DNA of 64,000 nt. Source: Diplolepis rosae. Its lineage: Eukaryota; Arthropoda; Insecta; Hymenoptera; Diplolepididae. The stretch is from positions 4,030,001 to 4,094,000 of the forward strand of contig JAPYXD010000555.1 of NCBI GenBank assembly GCA_030998225.1. The letters run 5' to 3'. Shown here piece after piece: positions 11,197-24,080 of this stretch; the first letter of the stretch is position 1, and each line of letters begins with the position of its first letter. A model generated the notes under the pieces. The model was not told the origin of the DNA, did not search any database, and saw only the letters and a list, made by a program, of their open reading frames with translations. A program made the position numbers and the translations under genes.

Positions 11197-11796
11197 GTAA
11201 GTTTTTATTTCTATTATTTTTCATTTTATTATTTTTAACAGCTTTTTTAAAGAGAAAAGCTTTTTCACGCGTGAAGAAGAATCGGCTTCGGTATAAGCAA
11301 AATTAATTTTCAGAGCATTACCATACGTCGATGTTTTAACGCTTATTATAAATAACACCTTTCTCAAAAGGTAGGTAATTTAAACCAATATTGTTTTTTC
11401 ATTTATGTTCAATTAATATTTCCAATACTCTTCAGTTGTTTTAGTTATTTTTGGAGTATTGTACTCTATTGATATGAGCATTAACATTTTGGATATACTT
11501 TATAGTTACTATGAATATTGTTACATTTTAAAGTTCCAGACGGGTTCATTTTCCTTAAAAACTATATTCTTGAACAATATTTTATATCAATATTAATTTT
11601 ATGGGCAGTTGTTTATATTTATTACCTTTTTGCCTACTGTTTACGATTCTTGGTAAATATACTTTTAAAGGAATTAGTTGAAGAAAGTGAATTTATAAGA
11701 TTGGAAAAATAATTGTGTTAATTTTCTGGCTAGCAGTAGATAATATTTTGGATTTTAGTCTTTATGTTAAATAATTTTGCCTTATTTATTTTAAGG

Positions 11797-12838
11797 ATGA
11801 AGTACCATATATTCTTCACAGTGGTTTTCGCTGTGCTAGGTATTGTTATTACAGAAGAAGAAGAAGCAGAATCCGGAGGTGCACGATTGCTAATTGCGAA
11901 GCAAATTCACAACAAATATCTTGTTGAGAATATGGATGTTATCGTTAAGGTAAATCATATGTTAAATTTCTGTTTCGTTTATTAAATTACATTTAATGAA
12001 TTCTTGTAGTTTTTAAATTAAAAATGCGAAACAATTTGAAGATAATGTTCAACAAACCACGTCTGTTTATGCATTCAATCTGTTTTATTTGATTTAATAA
12101 TTTTTTATCAGAAAAATATTTCATTTTACATAATTATAATCAAAATAATTAAATTGTTTTTTTTTTTAAGTACACGGTTTATAACGTCGGCAACGAGGCT
12201 GCTCTGGAGGTGGAAATCACGGATAATTCTTTCCCTACTGATAACTTTGTACATGTAAGTGGAGAATTGAACGCGAGGATTGACCGGGTTCCTCCTCATT
12301 CTAACGTAAGCCACGTCGTCGTCGTGAGGCCGAAAAAGTACGGTTACTTTAACTTTACATCAGCAGAAGTTCTGTATCGTCGTAAGGAAGATGCTCCCAG
12401 GTTACAAGTTGCTGTGAGCAGCGAACCTGGTCAGGCATATTTCGTTTCTTATAGGGAATTCGACAAAAAGTTCTCTTCTCACGTGGTAAGAATTATTTTG
12501 TTTCATACATTTAATATCACATTTAAGAATGTTTTTTTAGGAAATAACTCGGAATATTCTAAATACAACAAAGTTGAATATAATTTGTTCTATAAAAATA
12601 AAGAAAAAAGCAAGTAAGATACAAAATTCCAGACTCTCAAGATTTTTAAAGTCGCTTAACCTGTTTAATTCTTTGAATTAATATCCTTAAAATTCTAAAC
12701 TAATTTGAAAAATATTCTCAGATCGACTGGGTAGCTTTTGCAGTGATGACGCTTCCATCTTTGGCCATTCCTTTCGTTCTGTGGTATTCAAGTAAGCGGA
12801 AATACGAGAAGCTGTCTAAGAGTTTGAAGAAACATTGA
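11797..12838 (+). CDS. SSR2: Translocon-associated protein subunit beta
   Basis: Subunit of the TRAP complex, which sits beside Sec61 in the ER membrane and aids translocation of secretory proteins. Exons 11797-11949, 12171-12485 and 12722-12838 give 194 residues, close to the family's ~185. Visible in order: a signal peptide ([13 protein letters not shown], residues 6-18), an acidic patch, the luminal beta-sandwich core with [19 protein letters not shown] and [20 protein letters not shown], two N-glycosylation sequons (NVS, NFT), then a transmembrane helix ([20 protein letters not shown]) and a short basic cytosolic tail ([14 protein letters not shown]). A poly(A) signal lies at 12978. It converges with NUP210. 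Confidence 0.96.
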
Positions 12839-13917
12839 ACATCTACTGTACAAAGTAAAACACCATTCATGTCGCACTTTCGCGGAATACTTATAAATCT
12901 TCGATGCGAACATATTTTCTTGTATGATTGAAGCGTAAGACGTGTGACTGTTTCATTATATATACCGAATTTTTTAAAATAAAATACTTATTTATGAAAA
13001 AAGCGATTTTATTCTCAAGTCAACTGCACTTTCTTTGTTACAATCACGCCCATAAATCATAATGTAAAGAGTTCTAAGTACTTAAATATTAACAAAATGG
13101 CATAATGACGTTTAGAATAAACGCTCGTTAAGAATCGTAGCTAAGTCATGATCAGTATCAAAAATATTTTCTAGACTGTTATACCTTCTGTACAACACTG
13201 TACCGGCGTAGCTATTGACGTAGTTCAAGTTATAATTAAATTATTACTAAATTATTCTAGAACTGAAGTGAATATTACAATCATGTGGTGGAAACTGAAT
13301 ATTTTTGTACAATATTTTATAAATTCGTTTTAGTCTTTGGGAAATTATAAAATGAGTATTGATGAAATAAAAATTAATAGAAAGAAATTTTCGAATGTTT
13401 AGCTAAACCTCAATCGCCTGTTTTTTAGAAGTTTTAACATACTTTATAATTACATTTATGTACAGTTCATGTTGATAGTTCGAAATTAGTATAGTTAACA
13501 TTCTCGAAAAGTCAATCATTAACTAGAAATGATTGTGTGAGTGTTGACTATTTTCATTTCGAATTCTAGTTCTATCAGATAGATCACTTTTTAACAAATT
13601 TACAAAGCCTTAATGTTTACAATGCAGACACATATATTTCATCTGTTAACAAACGAATCGTTATTGAAAATAAACGATTCGAACAAGTCGAATATAGTTT
13701 TAAGATCGAAATTATAAAATCAGAGTACTGTGGATTTCAGGATTTCTGAGTTTAGTATTTCGATGGGAACACTTCTGGATCTAGAATTAAATATTATTTT
13801 AAAGTAAAAAAGCAATACCCGTATAAACGATAAATAGTTCTCAAAGTGTACACAACATTTTAAAAAAGTTTGTTTTTTGTCAGTCTTTTTAGTTAGACTA
13901 AGTCAATTTTTGTGCAC
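12839..13917. other. Convergent 3' region SSR2 / NUP210
   Basis: Contains an AATAAA for SSR2 at 12978-12983 and then about 900 bp of AT-rich sequence that is probably the 3' UTR of NUP210. No gene or clear repeat is seen. Confidence 0.5.
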
Positions 13918-16900
13918 TCATGGTGTGTGTAAAGTCCTATTCCTTCTTGGCGTGAAGAAACCTCTAGGGTCACCATAAACTGGCTCGAAAGCAGAAAAAG
14001 GTCTCATAGGCGAGGATGGACTTCGCGGACTTGAAGTATTTGAGTAATTATTTAATGTTGGGGAAGGACTTGCTGATTTTCTTAATGGTGGTGGACATTT
14101 TTCAGCTGAAAAAAGAAAAAAACATTTAAAATTATTTAGGAAGTACTTACCAAAATATTTTTCAAAAGAATAAAGATTAACGAATTTCACGTACCAAAAA
14201 CGGTTTTGTTTTTTATGTTAAGGTCCACGTTGGCTACTTTGTTTTTCCAGACTACAAATAAATTTTAAGAATACTGATCACTGAATACTTTACAGATAAA
14301 TGATGTAATTTGAAACTTTAAGAACTTACAGTGGAAAAAGGTAATGAATAAAACGATGAATATTCCAAAAGTGTATCGATGGAAATAAACATAATCAAGC
14401 CAATGAATTCCTGATATGTGAGCGAATTGCTCGTACCTCGGCAACCGAATAAAGAGCTGAAAAATAAATAATTAAAAAGTAATATATAAAAGTTATATTC
14501 CTCTCTGTTTATGAAAAAATAAAATAATTCACCGAAATATTTTGTTTTGTAAGGTCGTTGCTTATTATGATCTTCCGTCCATGAATTTCGTCCTGACCTT
14601 GCATCAAGCACAATTTATACTGAAAGAGGTGCTTGGAAATAAATTGTTGTCCACTAATAGTAACTTCGTCAGGAGTATCGATCTATGAAAATTATAATAC
14701 TCATGAATCAAATAAACAATAATGAATGTAAAGCTACAAGTAGTCTAGCTTATTTTTCTTTTACCCACCGTTAAGTGCTCCAGAACTTGAGGTAGACCAT
14801 AAACTTCCAAAAAAGCAGTAGGCATTGCAGATGATGGCAAATTTATAAAAACGACTTCCTTGACACCAATATAAACTGGTGGGAGGTATGCCACTTCCAC
14901 AGGATTTCCTACGATTTCTCGACTCACAGCATTTATTTGAAGGCGAGTTTCAGTCGTACTGGAGATTAAATTTGGAGAACCCATAGGAATGACATCGCAG
15001 TAATAAAACCCTTTGGAAATTTTTGAATCGTGCATTATTTTAAATAAATCAAAATGAATTTATTAAGGGCACGTTATACTTGAGAGAAGTAGAAAGTTCA
15101 TGTCAACAATTTGGTCCAGTTTCTGGATGCTTATGTCTAAAATACATAAAATTTTGTTTCGAAATTTGAGAAATAGTAGAGAAGATAAAAATAGACGTAT
15201 ATAGACTAATTTTGGTTTTAATAATGAAAAAAAATGTTCCGATATATTTTGCTAAAACTGAACGTTTTTTCATTTTCGGAACCAAAAGTAGTCTATCTAC
15301 GTCCGTTTTAACTTCCCTACTACTTCCTAAGAGTTGGTTTCATTTATACACAATATTTTTTCTACAGAAAGTGTTTTTTACAGTACACATAAAGATCTTT
15401 TTCAATTAGAAACAAAATTGGAAAATATCTTCCGAATTTTGGTTCCCGATTAAACTAAATCTTTGTATTTTCTGTAAAAAAAAAAAAAAATTTGTGTATA
15501 AATGACACCGACTCTTTCCCAAATTTTGAAAACCAAATTTGATGTACTTTGGACACAAAACATGTAGAAACCCAAAATCAAACAAATTTGCTAATTTCCA
15601 AAGTTTCACATACCCTTAAGTAATTTTAAACTTAGATGACTAAAGTTTTATACGAACCAGTGACAATGTCAAATCGAGGTTTGACGATGAAATGATCTTT
15701 GACACCAATGTGTACGTTAGATGGTATGAATTGTATCGTACATGTAAAGGGGTAAGAAGTAAGCAAAAATGAAGAGTGAGTGCGACATCCGCCCAGCCCT
15801 CGAGAAAGGACGTTGTTTTCTTTAATTCGCTCATCTTTGCCTTTAATTACAAGAGGTACGCTGAATACTTCCATTCCAGTTATATTCTTTCCTCTGAGTG
15901 ACAGAAGTGAGATCTATTGATAAAATTTAATTATTTAAAAAACTAATTTTAGAAAAAGTCTATTATAAAATTACTAATTAAACTTACTTTAGCAATTGGA
16001 TTAACGTTCACTTCAATTTCGCCTTGGAGATGAGTCATTAGGCTGTGTTTAATAATGGTGTGGCCTGGATTACGGGCTCTTCCTATTCCCGAAATGGAAT
16101 CCACTGCTACAATTTCGGGAGATGAGGATTGCCAAAATCCAGGATCTCCATCCGTTGATAAAAGAGGCATCGAGAAACAAACAACATCTCCAACACTTAA
16201 AATCGCCTAAAAAATAATTTTTTTTTTAAATTTCATCAATATTTAAATCATTAATGATGTTTGAAATAATTTGAGTACCTTAGTTGGAAAATGAATATCT
16301 CCGATCACAACGTGAACGTAGTCAAATATTCCATTTTGATATTTTTCATTGTATATTTTAACGATCGATTTCCCGTTGTCAATGAATTTAGCGGATATTA
16401 AATTATCCGAGCCGCAAGTCAATGATACTAAATCTCCTCGGTTAACTAAAGTCTTGAATCCCACTTCAGCAGCATAAAATTTATTACCTACGTTATCAAA
16501 ATAATCGACAACGTAATTTAATTCCATGCCCTTTGGCAACATGTTGAGTTCCTCTCCTGATCTGATGCGAATTTTAGACTTTAGTGAAAGCATCATATAA
16601 TGGATGGGCTTCACCTAATAAGAAAGGTAATCCATATTATATACATAAATCAAAGTAAATATTGGGTTAAAATAAATTATTTTTAAAGAATATTAAATAC
16701 TCACATCGATAATAACAGTAAGAGTCTGTTTTAAACTATAAGCCTCGATATTTGTAATTGAAACAACCGTTCTTCCATAAATCTCTCCAGATTTGATCAT
16801 TCCATTCTTATCAACTGTGACCATTTTTGTAGCTGGAGTTAAAGCATTCGGATCATCTGATTCATGCCCATGAGCACCGGTGGAAACGATCTTAAATGTT

Positions 16901-19900
16901 GTTATACCATATTTATCTCGATTAGTTTGCAACTTGAAAGCTGAATTCGGTGCCATTAAAATCACAGAAGCGCCAGTTTCAAGTCCCTCGTGAAGAAGAC
17001 GCAATTCCTCGAAAATTTCAATTTTAACAGAAGCGCGGTGAATTTTATCAGTTTTACACCCAGTACCAATGTTACAGGGTACAGATACGTTTAAAAAAAT
17101 AGTCGCTATTCCAGAACCAACAGCTTTTGCTCGAAGAGAAACTTCATTTTGGTATCTCATGTTAATTCCTGTTCCTTCGTACATGTTGTGGAGACTCAAC
17201 AAGGAACTATCGCTCGTCATCCAGGTGAAAGATAGGGGTGATTTCATGGAGCCGATAATGAGCGGTGTTAGATTATCAGGAATTCCAAAAGCCCAGAGAG
17301 GAATTGTGGCTCCAACCTTTATCCTTACTGTTGGCACAACGATTTTGACTCCGTCGAGGTTCATCACGTATACATCAGTGTAGTCTTGGGAATAAATAAA
17401 TCTGTTTCCTTTGTAATTAAAACCAACGGCTCTGGCGATTATTCTGGTTTGACCAATCATTTTACCTTCAAGGATTCCGTTCAGATCGATGCTGCAAATC
17501 TCAGAGCTTCCGGTTGAAAATTCAATTTCTGCACCTTTTGGTCCTCCTGTTACGGTGACCTGGTAAACTGTCCCAACTAAAGTTGTTAAGTTTTTTGGTG
17601 TCAATTTCAGGGAAGGAAATACTTGAATTAGAATAGGCTCGCTTCTGATTTCTTCATCGCCTTCACCGTTAATAAAAATGATCTGAGTTTCACCTTCTTC
17701 AATCCCGTGAATCATGTACAATATCTCAGCGAAAGGAGGACCTTCTTGTTCATTAGTAGGCGCTCTCTTAACCTCGATAAAACCATTCTCGACCTCGACC
17801 AAAATTTCCAAGGCCTCTAAAAATGGAAGCATCATTTGATATCCATTCATGTCATACATTTTCAATGACGCAGCAATACATTTTCCCTTTTCGACTTTAT
17901 TTACAGTCTCTACTTCAAGACTCGCCAGTTGCTGTACTTCAATCACAACCTCTGCAGGGTTAGAAGCAAGGCAAAGGTCAATCAAGGAAATTCTCAGAGT
18001 TCCTGACTTCCTTGGAACCACGCTGATAGTCCTAGAAGGTTCATTGTATCGAATATCAGCTATATCTTCTGAACTCAGAACGAATTCATAAAATCCAGAA
18101 CCTTGACTCACCTGCAGAAAATACTTGTTATTCGGATCATTCAAAACTTTCAGTTCATTTGGGTTAATAATCGTATCATTCACAATAATAACATTGACTG
18201 CAGCTTCAATCAAAGGAGTATCTAACGTGCCTTTTTCATTTTCTACTGGAAATGGTGGCCATTCTGGCGTTATTCTCAACTGCGAGAGAATATGTTTTTG
18301 ATACCCAGTGACTTTAGCTCTCAAAATTAAAGAGTCAAAAGATGATTTAGTTTCAATTCGCTGGTAGTGATTTCCAGGAAGACTCACGTGAAAGTCCTCA
18401 AAAGGTTCCTCTATTGTCCCTACAGAAACTTCAATAATTCCCCCACCTTGTGGTTTTAAAATCCACTCAATATTCAAACTTGTAATATTATCGAATTTCT
18501 TCCCATCCTCATTTTTTACTACAACCAGAAGTTCTAATATTTCATTGCTATGAGCCATGATTTTATCAGCGTTCTGTTTAATAGGGCAATTTTCGCTGTC
18601 CTTGAACTCCGGTTGTAGAAAAATGTACCTCGGTTTCGCGCAAATAACCCGGATTGTTGCTGTCGCGTCCGTTTTTTTACAAGTCGGCAGCAGCGGAATA
18701 TTTGATACTGTAAATGTTAAAATACTCTCTCCAAGTTTCTGACAAGTAACTTGAAAGATAGAAATATCAGAATCTACTGGATGCTTTTCCTCTGAAACTT
18801 TTACAATTTCTTCTTCTGAAACACTCATTTCTCTTCGATAGCCTTGAAGTTTACCAGACCAAGGATGAGGCCCACCTTTAAAAATGACCTTACGAGATGA
18901 ACCAACCGCTAAAACCGTTTCTCCATTAGATGGATGAACAGTGACCAAAGGATCATAAGATGAGACAGTGATATTGTCCATAAGATAATGACCGTTTGAA
19001 TTATAAGTGACAGTTATCGTAGAAGTTCCAGTACTGAGACTGACGACTGCCAAGGCTACACACGCAATTCCTACAGGCTGAGCAATTTCGCTCTCATTCT
19101 GAACAAAATTTCCATCTGGGATATAGACCTCAAAAGGAAGATCCTTGCAGTCGTTGAAAGGAATATCTCGAACTTCTGATCCGTCCATCATTTCGCCGAA
19201 GAGTGCAATATGTAAGAAAATTGGTTCTCCAATAGCTGCTTCCATGTTGTATTGTATGATTTCCAATTTCGAGGGAGTTAAGATGTAAACCTTAGCGGTA
19301 TCGCGATTATAAGGGTTCCGAACCATGGATACAGTCACATCTGCAGAGCCTTTCTGCATGACTTTGATGACCCCGTTTTGCGAAACCGTTGCTACCGATG
19401 GCTGACGACTATTCCATACGAAAGACCCATCACCACCACTTGCTTTCAAAGCCACATCCGATCTCGTTTTGCTTTTTGGGTCCCAAGGGAGTGCCAAGGA
19501 TTGAGGATGAACTATAACCGGTGAATGGATCGTCAGTTCTACACGTGTTGTTAATTCAGGCGTCTGGGGAATTTTTCTCCCGTTCTGATCGATTACACCG
19601 TGTAGAGTTGCTTTCACGGTTGTTGTGCCGGTTTGAATTGGAACTACGACTGCGTGTGTTCCATTCTGGGTTATCAATTTTTTTTCAAAATATTGTTCTT
19701 CTATTTCCATTGTCACTTCCGCACCTTCACCAATGTAAAATTTGTGGTCTCTGCTGTCGTAGAGATCGACGACGATCTCGTGAGTATGGCCTAGAATTAA
19801 CGCCCAGCTTCGATGGGGAAGAACTGTTAAAGTTATGTAGGCTACGTCACTTATACTGACTGCTGCAGTTGGGAGAATTACACCGTATTCCTCATGTACG

Positions 19901-21570
19901 TTCTTGTCGTGTAAAGAAACTTTTGTTCGACCTCTTGCCAGGGCGTAGACACTGCCACGGTCGTTGTTAATCTTTAAGATGTTTTCGTTTTCTGCTTCTA
20001 GATAGTACTGACTAGAGGGAATGTGTATTTCTTCTAAACGACCTTGATGAACCTGGAAAAATAAAAATGTAATTTTTAGAAACTATTGAATAGATATTCT
20101 GTTAAAAACATTAAAAATACTTGCCTGCATTATTTTATATGTGAAACAATCGTGCACCATCATTGTGACGTCCGATGGAATGATTATGAGATTCGCTACT
20201 ACGACCAACTCAACTTCAACAGGAGGCACGTGTTTGTATTCGGAGTGCATCAATCGAACAGAAACCTTAGTATAAAGAACACATTTTTAATTCAATTGTG
20301 AAATTATTCAAATCTGGTCAATATAAGTAAAATCTCAAAGTCCGTACCTTCGCTGTTCCTGTTTTTACTCCTTCCAATAAAACAATATTTCCTCTTTTTC
20401 CAACTATATCTAACATTTCGACAGAATGTGGTGTTTCATAGGGAGATTCTTGAAAAGTCATAAATCTCAAGACGTTGTTTGGCAAATTATCCTCCGACTG
20501 TAAACCTCGTTTGTCCGAGTTTCCTACCGCCCAAGAGAATTCTATACCAGCGAGGGTGGTAAACTCATTTCCTGTAGATATTAAAATAATCCATTAGAAG
20601 GCAAATTTGATAAAATGTTGATTAATTTAAATTCAAGTCAAATGTGAGGCGTAAAGTATAAAACAAAAACAAAAACTTTGATGTTTAATTCAAATTAAAA
20701 AAGCAACCTTGTTCATCATATGCTCGAACTTCAAAAGCTTCTGGTGCTTCTTCGATAAATAATTCTCTCGTTGTAGTGACCATGTACAGAGAAAAAATAG
20801 CGTCGACTATAACGTCGCATCTTAAAAAATGCCCGCTGCTTATGTCTTCCGCTAAAACAATTGCTGTATTTCTCGTTGATTCTCTCGTCGTGGTTTGAAC
20901 TACGACTGCTGATGAGCACATTCGGTCATAATTCTCGTTTATCGGAATCAAACGCACAATGTCAGAACGTGATGTTGACCTATAATTTTAAAAAATACAT
21001 TGAACCTTTTTATAGATAGCTTATCATTCTGTGCTAGCCTGGCCGGTTCTTCATATCAAAAGCCGGTTAATTCTTTGACCGATCCAATAAAAAAACCAAG
21101 TTTTTAGGTAAGACTATTGTTTCGAAAATATTTTAAAATTTACTAAACATTCATTAAGGCTGATCAAAGGTTTTATTAAAGAAGTGGCAACCCTTGTGTC
21201 TGAGAATAACCCCCTTCAATGCAAAAAGAGGTTATGTAATGAAATGTTCTCACTAAGAACGCAGATATATCAGTAATTACAGATTTTTCAGAAGAAAATG
21301 ATTTTCTGAATTTTCATCCAACAGTAAGTGAAAAATTAGAAAAAGCAAATATTTTTCTCATTCAACTTACCATTGGTAACAACCACCCTCTGTTACTTCG
21401 AGAGTAAAGTTTACAGGAAAATCGTTGAAAACTGGCATTAGAACTCTCGGGACATTTAATCGATGTCCCTCGGCGACGATTAATGCGAAAAATTGTGCTA
21501 CACATAATGTGAACGTAATTATTTTTACTATTCCACGCGATCCCGCCATAATTTTCTCTATTTTTCGCAT
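13918..21570 (-). CDS. NUP210: Nuclear pore membrane glycoprotein 210
   Basis: Type I membrane nucleoporin that anchors pore complexes, mostly in the perinuclear lumen. Thirteen exons fit in phase: 21371-21570, 20708-20979, 20348-20571, 20125-20265, 16705-20052, 16279-16614, 15988-16206, 15658-15913, 14769-15010, 14533-14682, 14330-14456, 14195-14251 and 13918-14105. They give 1,919 residues against about 1,890 for vertebrate gp210. A signal peptide ([20 protein letters not shown]) precedes [11 protein letters not shown]...[14 protein letters not shown], typical of gp210. Repeated Ig-like beta domains fill the 3.35-kb exon. GFYYCDV and a helix ([16 protein letters not shown]) lie near the C-terminus, followed by a Ser/Pro-rich cytosolic tail. 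Exon 4 ends at a GC donor. Intron 8 contains nested MITEs. An alternative ATG at 21549 (MAGSRG) is equally possible. Confidence 0.95.
15063..15620. mobile_element. TTAAGGGCA-type foldback MITE (family F2, copy 1), interrupted
   Basis: The ends TTAAGGGCACG (15063) and CATACCCTTAA (to 15620) are inverted. Internal segments AGACGTATATAGACTAATTT and AGTAGTCTATCTACGTCCG also pair. The same sequence recurs at 51327-51617. In this copy a second MITE (15331-15514) is inserted near the middle. It lies inside an intron of NUP210. Confidence 0.7.
15331..15514. mobile_element. M8-family MITE (copy 2), nested in F2 copy 1
   Basis: The ends GAGTTGGTTTCATTTATACA and TGTATAAATGACACCGACTC, plus the internal CTACAGAAAGTGTTTTTTACAG, match the element at 9439-9640. 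The flanking octamers CTTCCTAA and TTTCCCAA agree at 6 of 8 positions, both differences being transitions, as expected of an ageing 8-bp target duplication. The right arm carries a poly-A expansion. Confidence 0.78.
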
Positions 21571-22322
21571 ACATGTGTTTGCAAAAAGGTATAGGTTGGG
21601 GCAAAGGCCGTAAAGGTTGGGGATTGGGGAAACTGGCTACTAAGACTGACTAAGACAGTCAGACAGTGTGCGACAGACGACAGTGCGACTTTTACAGATA
21701 TTTACGACTATGTTGCCAAGCCAAGGTTGCCAAGTCGAAACCAATTTTCAAATTGACCGTGTGACGGCGCTGATCTTAGTCAATCTTTAGTTCGTTGAAT
21801 TGATGAATTCCGAAAAAACCCGGGTGGTTTTCATATGCATAATGCATGTATGGTTGTGTATGGTTACTGTGGGTTGTCGGATAGGTTCCGAATGCTGATA
21901 AACATGCGATTATTTTTTAATAGCTTGTTTCAGCTTGTTTAGTGTTTTAGTGTGATGTGTGTGGATATGTGCTAACGTGTGTTAACGACTCGTTCCATAG
22001 CTTCTCGATTAATTTTAATTCAAACTTTTCATGAAACTAATCATTTATTTTTATGAGAGTCGTCGACTCATCAATCACCGGAACCTGTGATCACATATTG
22101 TGGTACGATAAACTTAGAAAAATGATAAGAATTCACAACTTCTGAATAACTTAGGAAGTGCATTTGTCGTTATATATACAAATATCACTTCACAATAAAA
22201 AGCAATAAAATTACTTTTTAATTTAACCTAGCTCTTAGAGTATATACGTAGAATACAGTTGACGTATATACATAGGTTCCGAGGAAATATAAAAATAAAC
22301 ACGGAATAAGGACAACATAGGA
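21571..22322. promoter_or_regulatory. Bidirectional promoter region NUP210 / GOLM-like gene
   Basis: A 752-bp interval between divergent start codons. It is GC-richer near NUP210 (21600-21800) with repeated GACTGACTAAGACAGTCAGACAG motifs. No coding frame is recognised. A shared promoter is inferred from spacing. Confidence 0.4.
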
Positions 22323-23480
22323 ATGAGCATCGATAGTATGAGAGTCGGAGGAGGCCGGTGCCCTCCTCTCCTTGTAGGAGGCCTTTTCGTAGTTTGTTTA
22401 ATGCTTATTATCAACTGGTACACCATTTCTTCAGAAAATTTAGAGCTACTTCGTCAGATCGATGAACTCAACGAACAACTTAAAATCAGGTAAATTTTCT
22501 TATACTATTTTATATAAATTAATAACTGATAAGCAGATTAAGTACTTAAAAAAAATGTGTAATTTTATTTTTCAGTGCAGAGGAAAGGGATCAATGCGTA
22601 ACCTTACGAGGAAATTTGGAGCAACGCTTTAAGAATTCTGAGGATGAAATAGCTTCACTACATGTTCGCTTAGCACAACAATTTGAATTAAAGAAACAGA
22701 ATGGTGAATTGGAAATTTCGTTAACCGCATGTAAAACTGAATTAGAATCATTAAAAGAAGTAGGTAGAACAAGATTGGCGACTTTAGAGGCGCTGCGATT
22801 AGACAAGGAGAGAATTTCTTCTCAATTTGCTAAAAAACAAGAAGAAAATAAAAATCTGCAAGAAGAGTTGGATAAGGTGTTTATTATGGTTCTGCAAAGA
22901 ACAAATTATTATTTCTGTAAAAAAATTATTATTGATAGAAATATTTATTCTACAGGTAAAAAGCGATTTGGAAACAGCAAAGTTGGCCTCAAACACGCCT
23001 GAGAAGAAAAAAATGGTAGAGATTGCACCAAGAGGTAAGTAAATGATCGAAGTTTTCCAATATAAAATACTTCTTTGCAATCTTTTCGGGTTTTGATGAT
23101 TTAGCAATTGGAAGAGACTTAAACAAAGGGCAGTTGAAGCCCGTTCCAGAGTCAGCAGTTAAAGTTTCTCCAGCTGGCCAACGAGGATTAAAATTCCACG
23201 GAGTTCCAATTCTTCCACAAGAGCCATCAGGCGTTATACGACAGACTCCTCGCTTCTCAGTAACAATGCTGCATGGGAATAAAGACGATAGTCTTCTTCA
23301 CGCTAAAATTAAATATAGTAAACTATCCTAGTGATTTCCAGATGAATAGTATACCCAAAATAACTCCGTCCTCTTTCATCGAGTCATGACTCAACTATGT
23401 CACTTGAGGTTGAGTCAAATAAATAAGTCGCTTGTTTTGTTGTTTTTTTGCCATAGCAAGAGAAATCTTGTTATTGTAAT

Positions 23481-23521
<41 letters not shown>

Positions 23522-24080
23522 TGAGTATAATATACCTAGGATATATTGAATAATTTTTGTATTATCATGTATAGAGTGTCTACTAAAATTTCTAGAAGAT
23601 ATTTTGTTCTTTGAGAATTTTTGTCGTTTGAATGTAAAATACTTTTGAATAATTAACATCTTTGAACTTTTAATACATATCATTAGAAAGCCTGGTATAG
23701 CGCCTTGATATTTTGTAAAATAGATGTAATATTTTATTAAAGGACTGAAAAGTGTGCACTGCTTTTTTAATTCGGTAACCGAACGATCGTTTTCAGCTCA
23801 AACAAATGAAAACTCAAAAAACAGCGTTGAAATCGGTGGCGACCAGGAATTACTACAAGGGAGGGGAGAATTGGAAGATATAGAAGATGGTAAGTCTTAA
23901 AATTCATCTTTTGATTTTTTCATTAATCTTGTTTTGAACCCTGGTTATTTTTTAGGTAATAATCCCCCAGATGACCCGGTGAATCTAGAAGAACTTCAAA
24001 ACGTAGAGGAAGAGAGTCAAAAGGATCAGCAAAAAGTGGCAACAAATAAACTACTGAAGTCACTTGATCCTACAACGTAG
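22323..24080 (+). CDS. GOLM1/CASC4-like Golgi type II membrane protein
   Basis: Probable Golgi protein of the GOLM1/GOLM2 family. Exons 22323-22489, 22576-22876, 22956-23034, 23797-23889 and 23956-24080 join in phase to about 254 residues. A short cytosolic tail (MSIDSMRVGGGRCPP) precedes a signal anchor (LLVGGLFVVCLMLIINWYTI), then a long coiled coil (about residues 38-175) and an acidic, Asn/Gln-rich C-terminus ending KLLKSLDPTT. This order matches the family. A further exon at 23105-23331 joins exon 3 in phase and encodes a conserved-looking GLKFHGVPILPQEPSGV segment, but ends in a stop, so it is probably an alternative last exon with a poly(A) signal at 23418. The two isoforms would differ only at the C-terminus. 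A second in-frame ATG is at 22338. Confidence 0.72.
23105..23331 (+). CDS. Alternative terminal exon of the GOLM-like gene
   Basis: It follows an acceptor (GATGATTTAG|CA) and continues the frame of exon 3, whose end is in phase 1. It encodes 75 residues, AIGRDLNKGQLKPVPES... to KYSKLS, then a stop at 23331. A weak donor at 23260 would leave phase 0, which does not fit the downstream exon at 23797; skipping the whole exon does fit. AATAAA lies at 23418. I therefore read it as a mutually exclusive last exon. Confidence 0.5.
23486..23518. repeat. (TA)n microsatellite
   Basis: About 33 bases of uninterrupted TA dinucleotides. Another short TA run is at 54062-54082. Confidence 0.95.

Noticed and set aside
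11518..11712. 64-codon hydrophobic frame
   Set aside because: It lies in the 5' UTR intron of SSR2, is low complexity, and has no splice or homology support.
17069..19859. Plus-strand open frames (17069-17383, 17849-18091, 18557-18742, 19521-19859)
   Set aside because: They lie antisense to the large NUP210 exon, have no motif, and are explained as shadows of its codon pattern.
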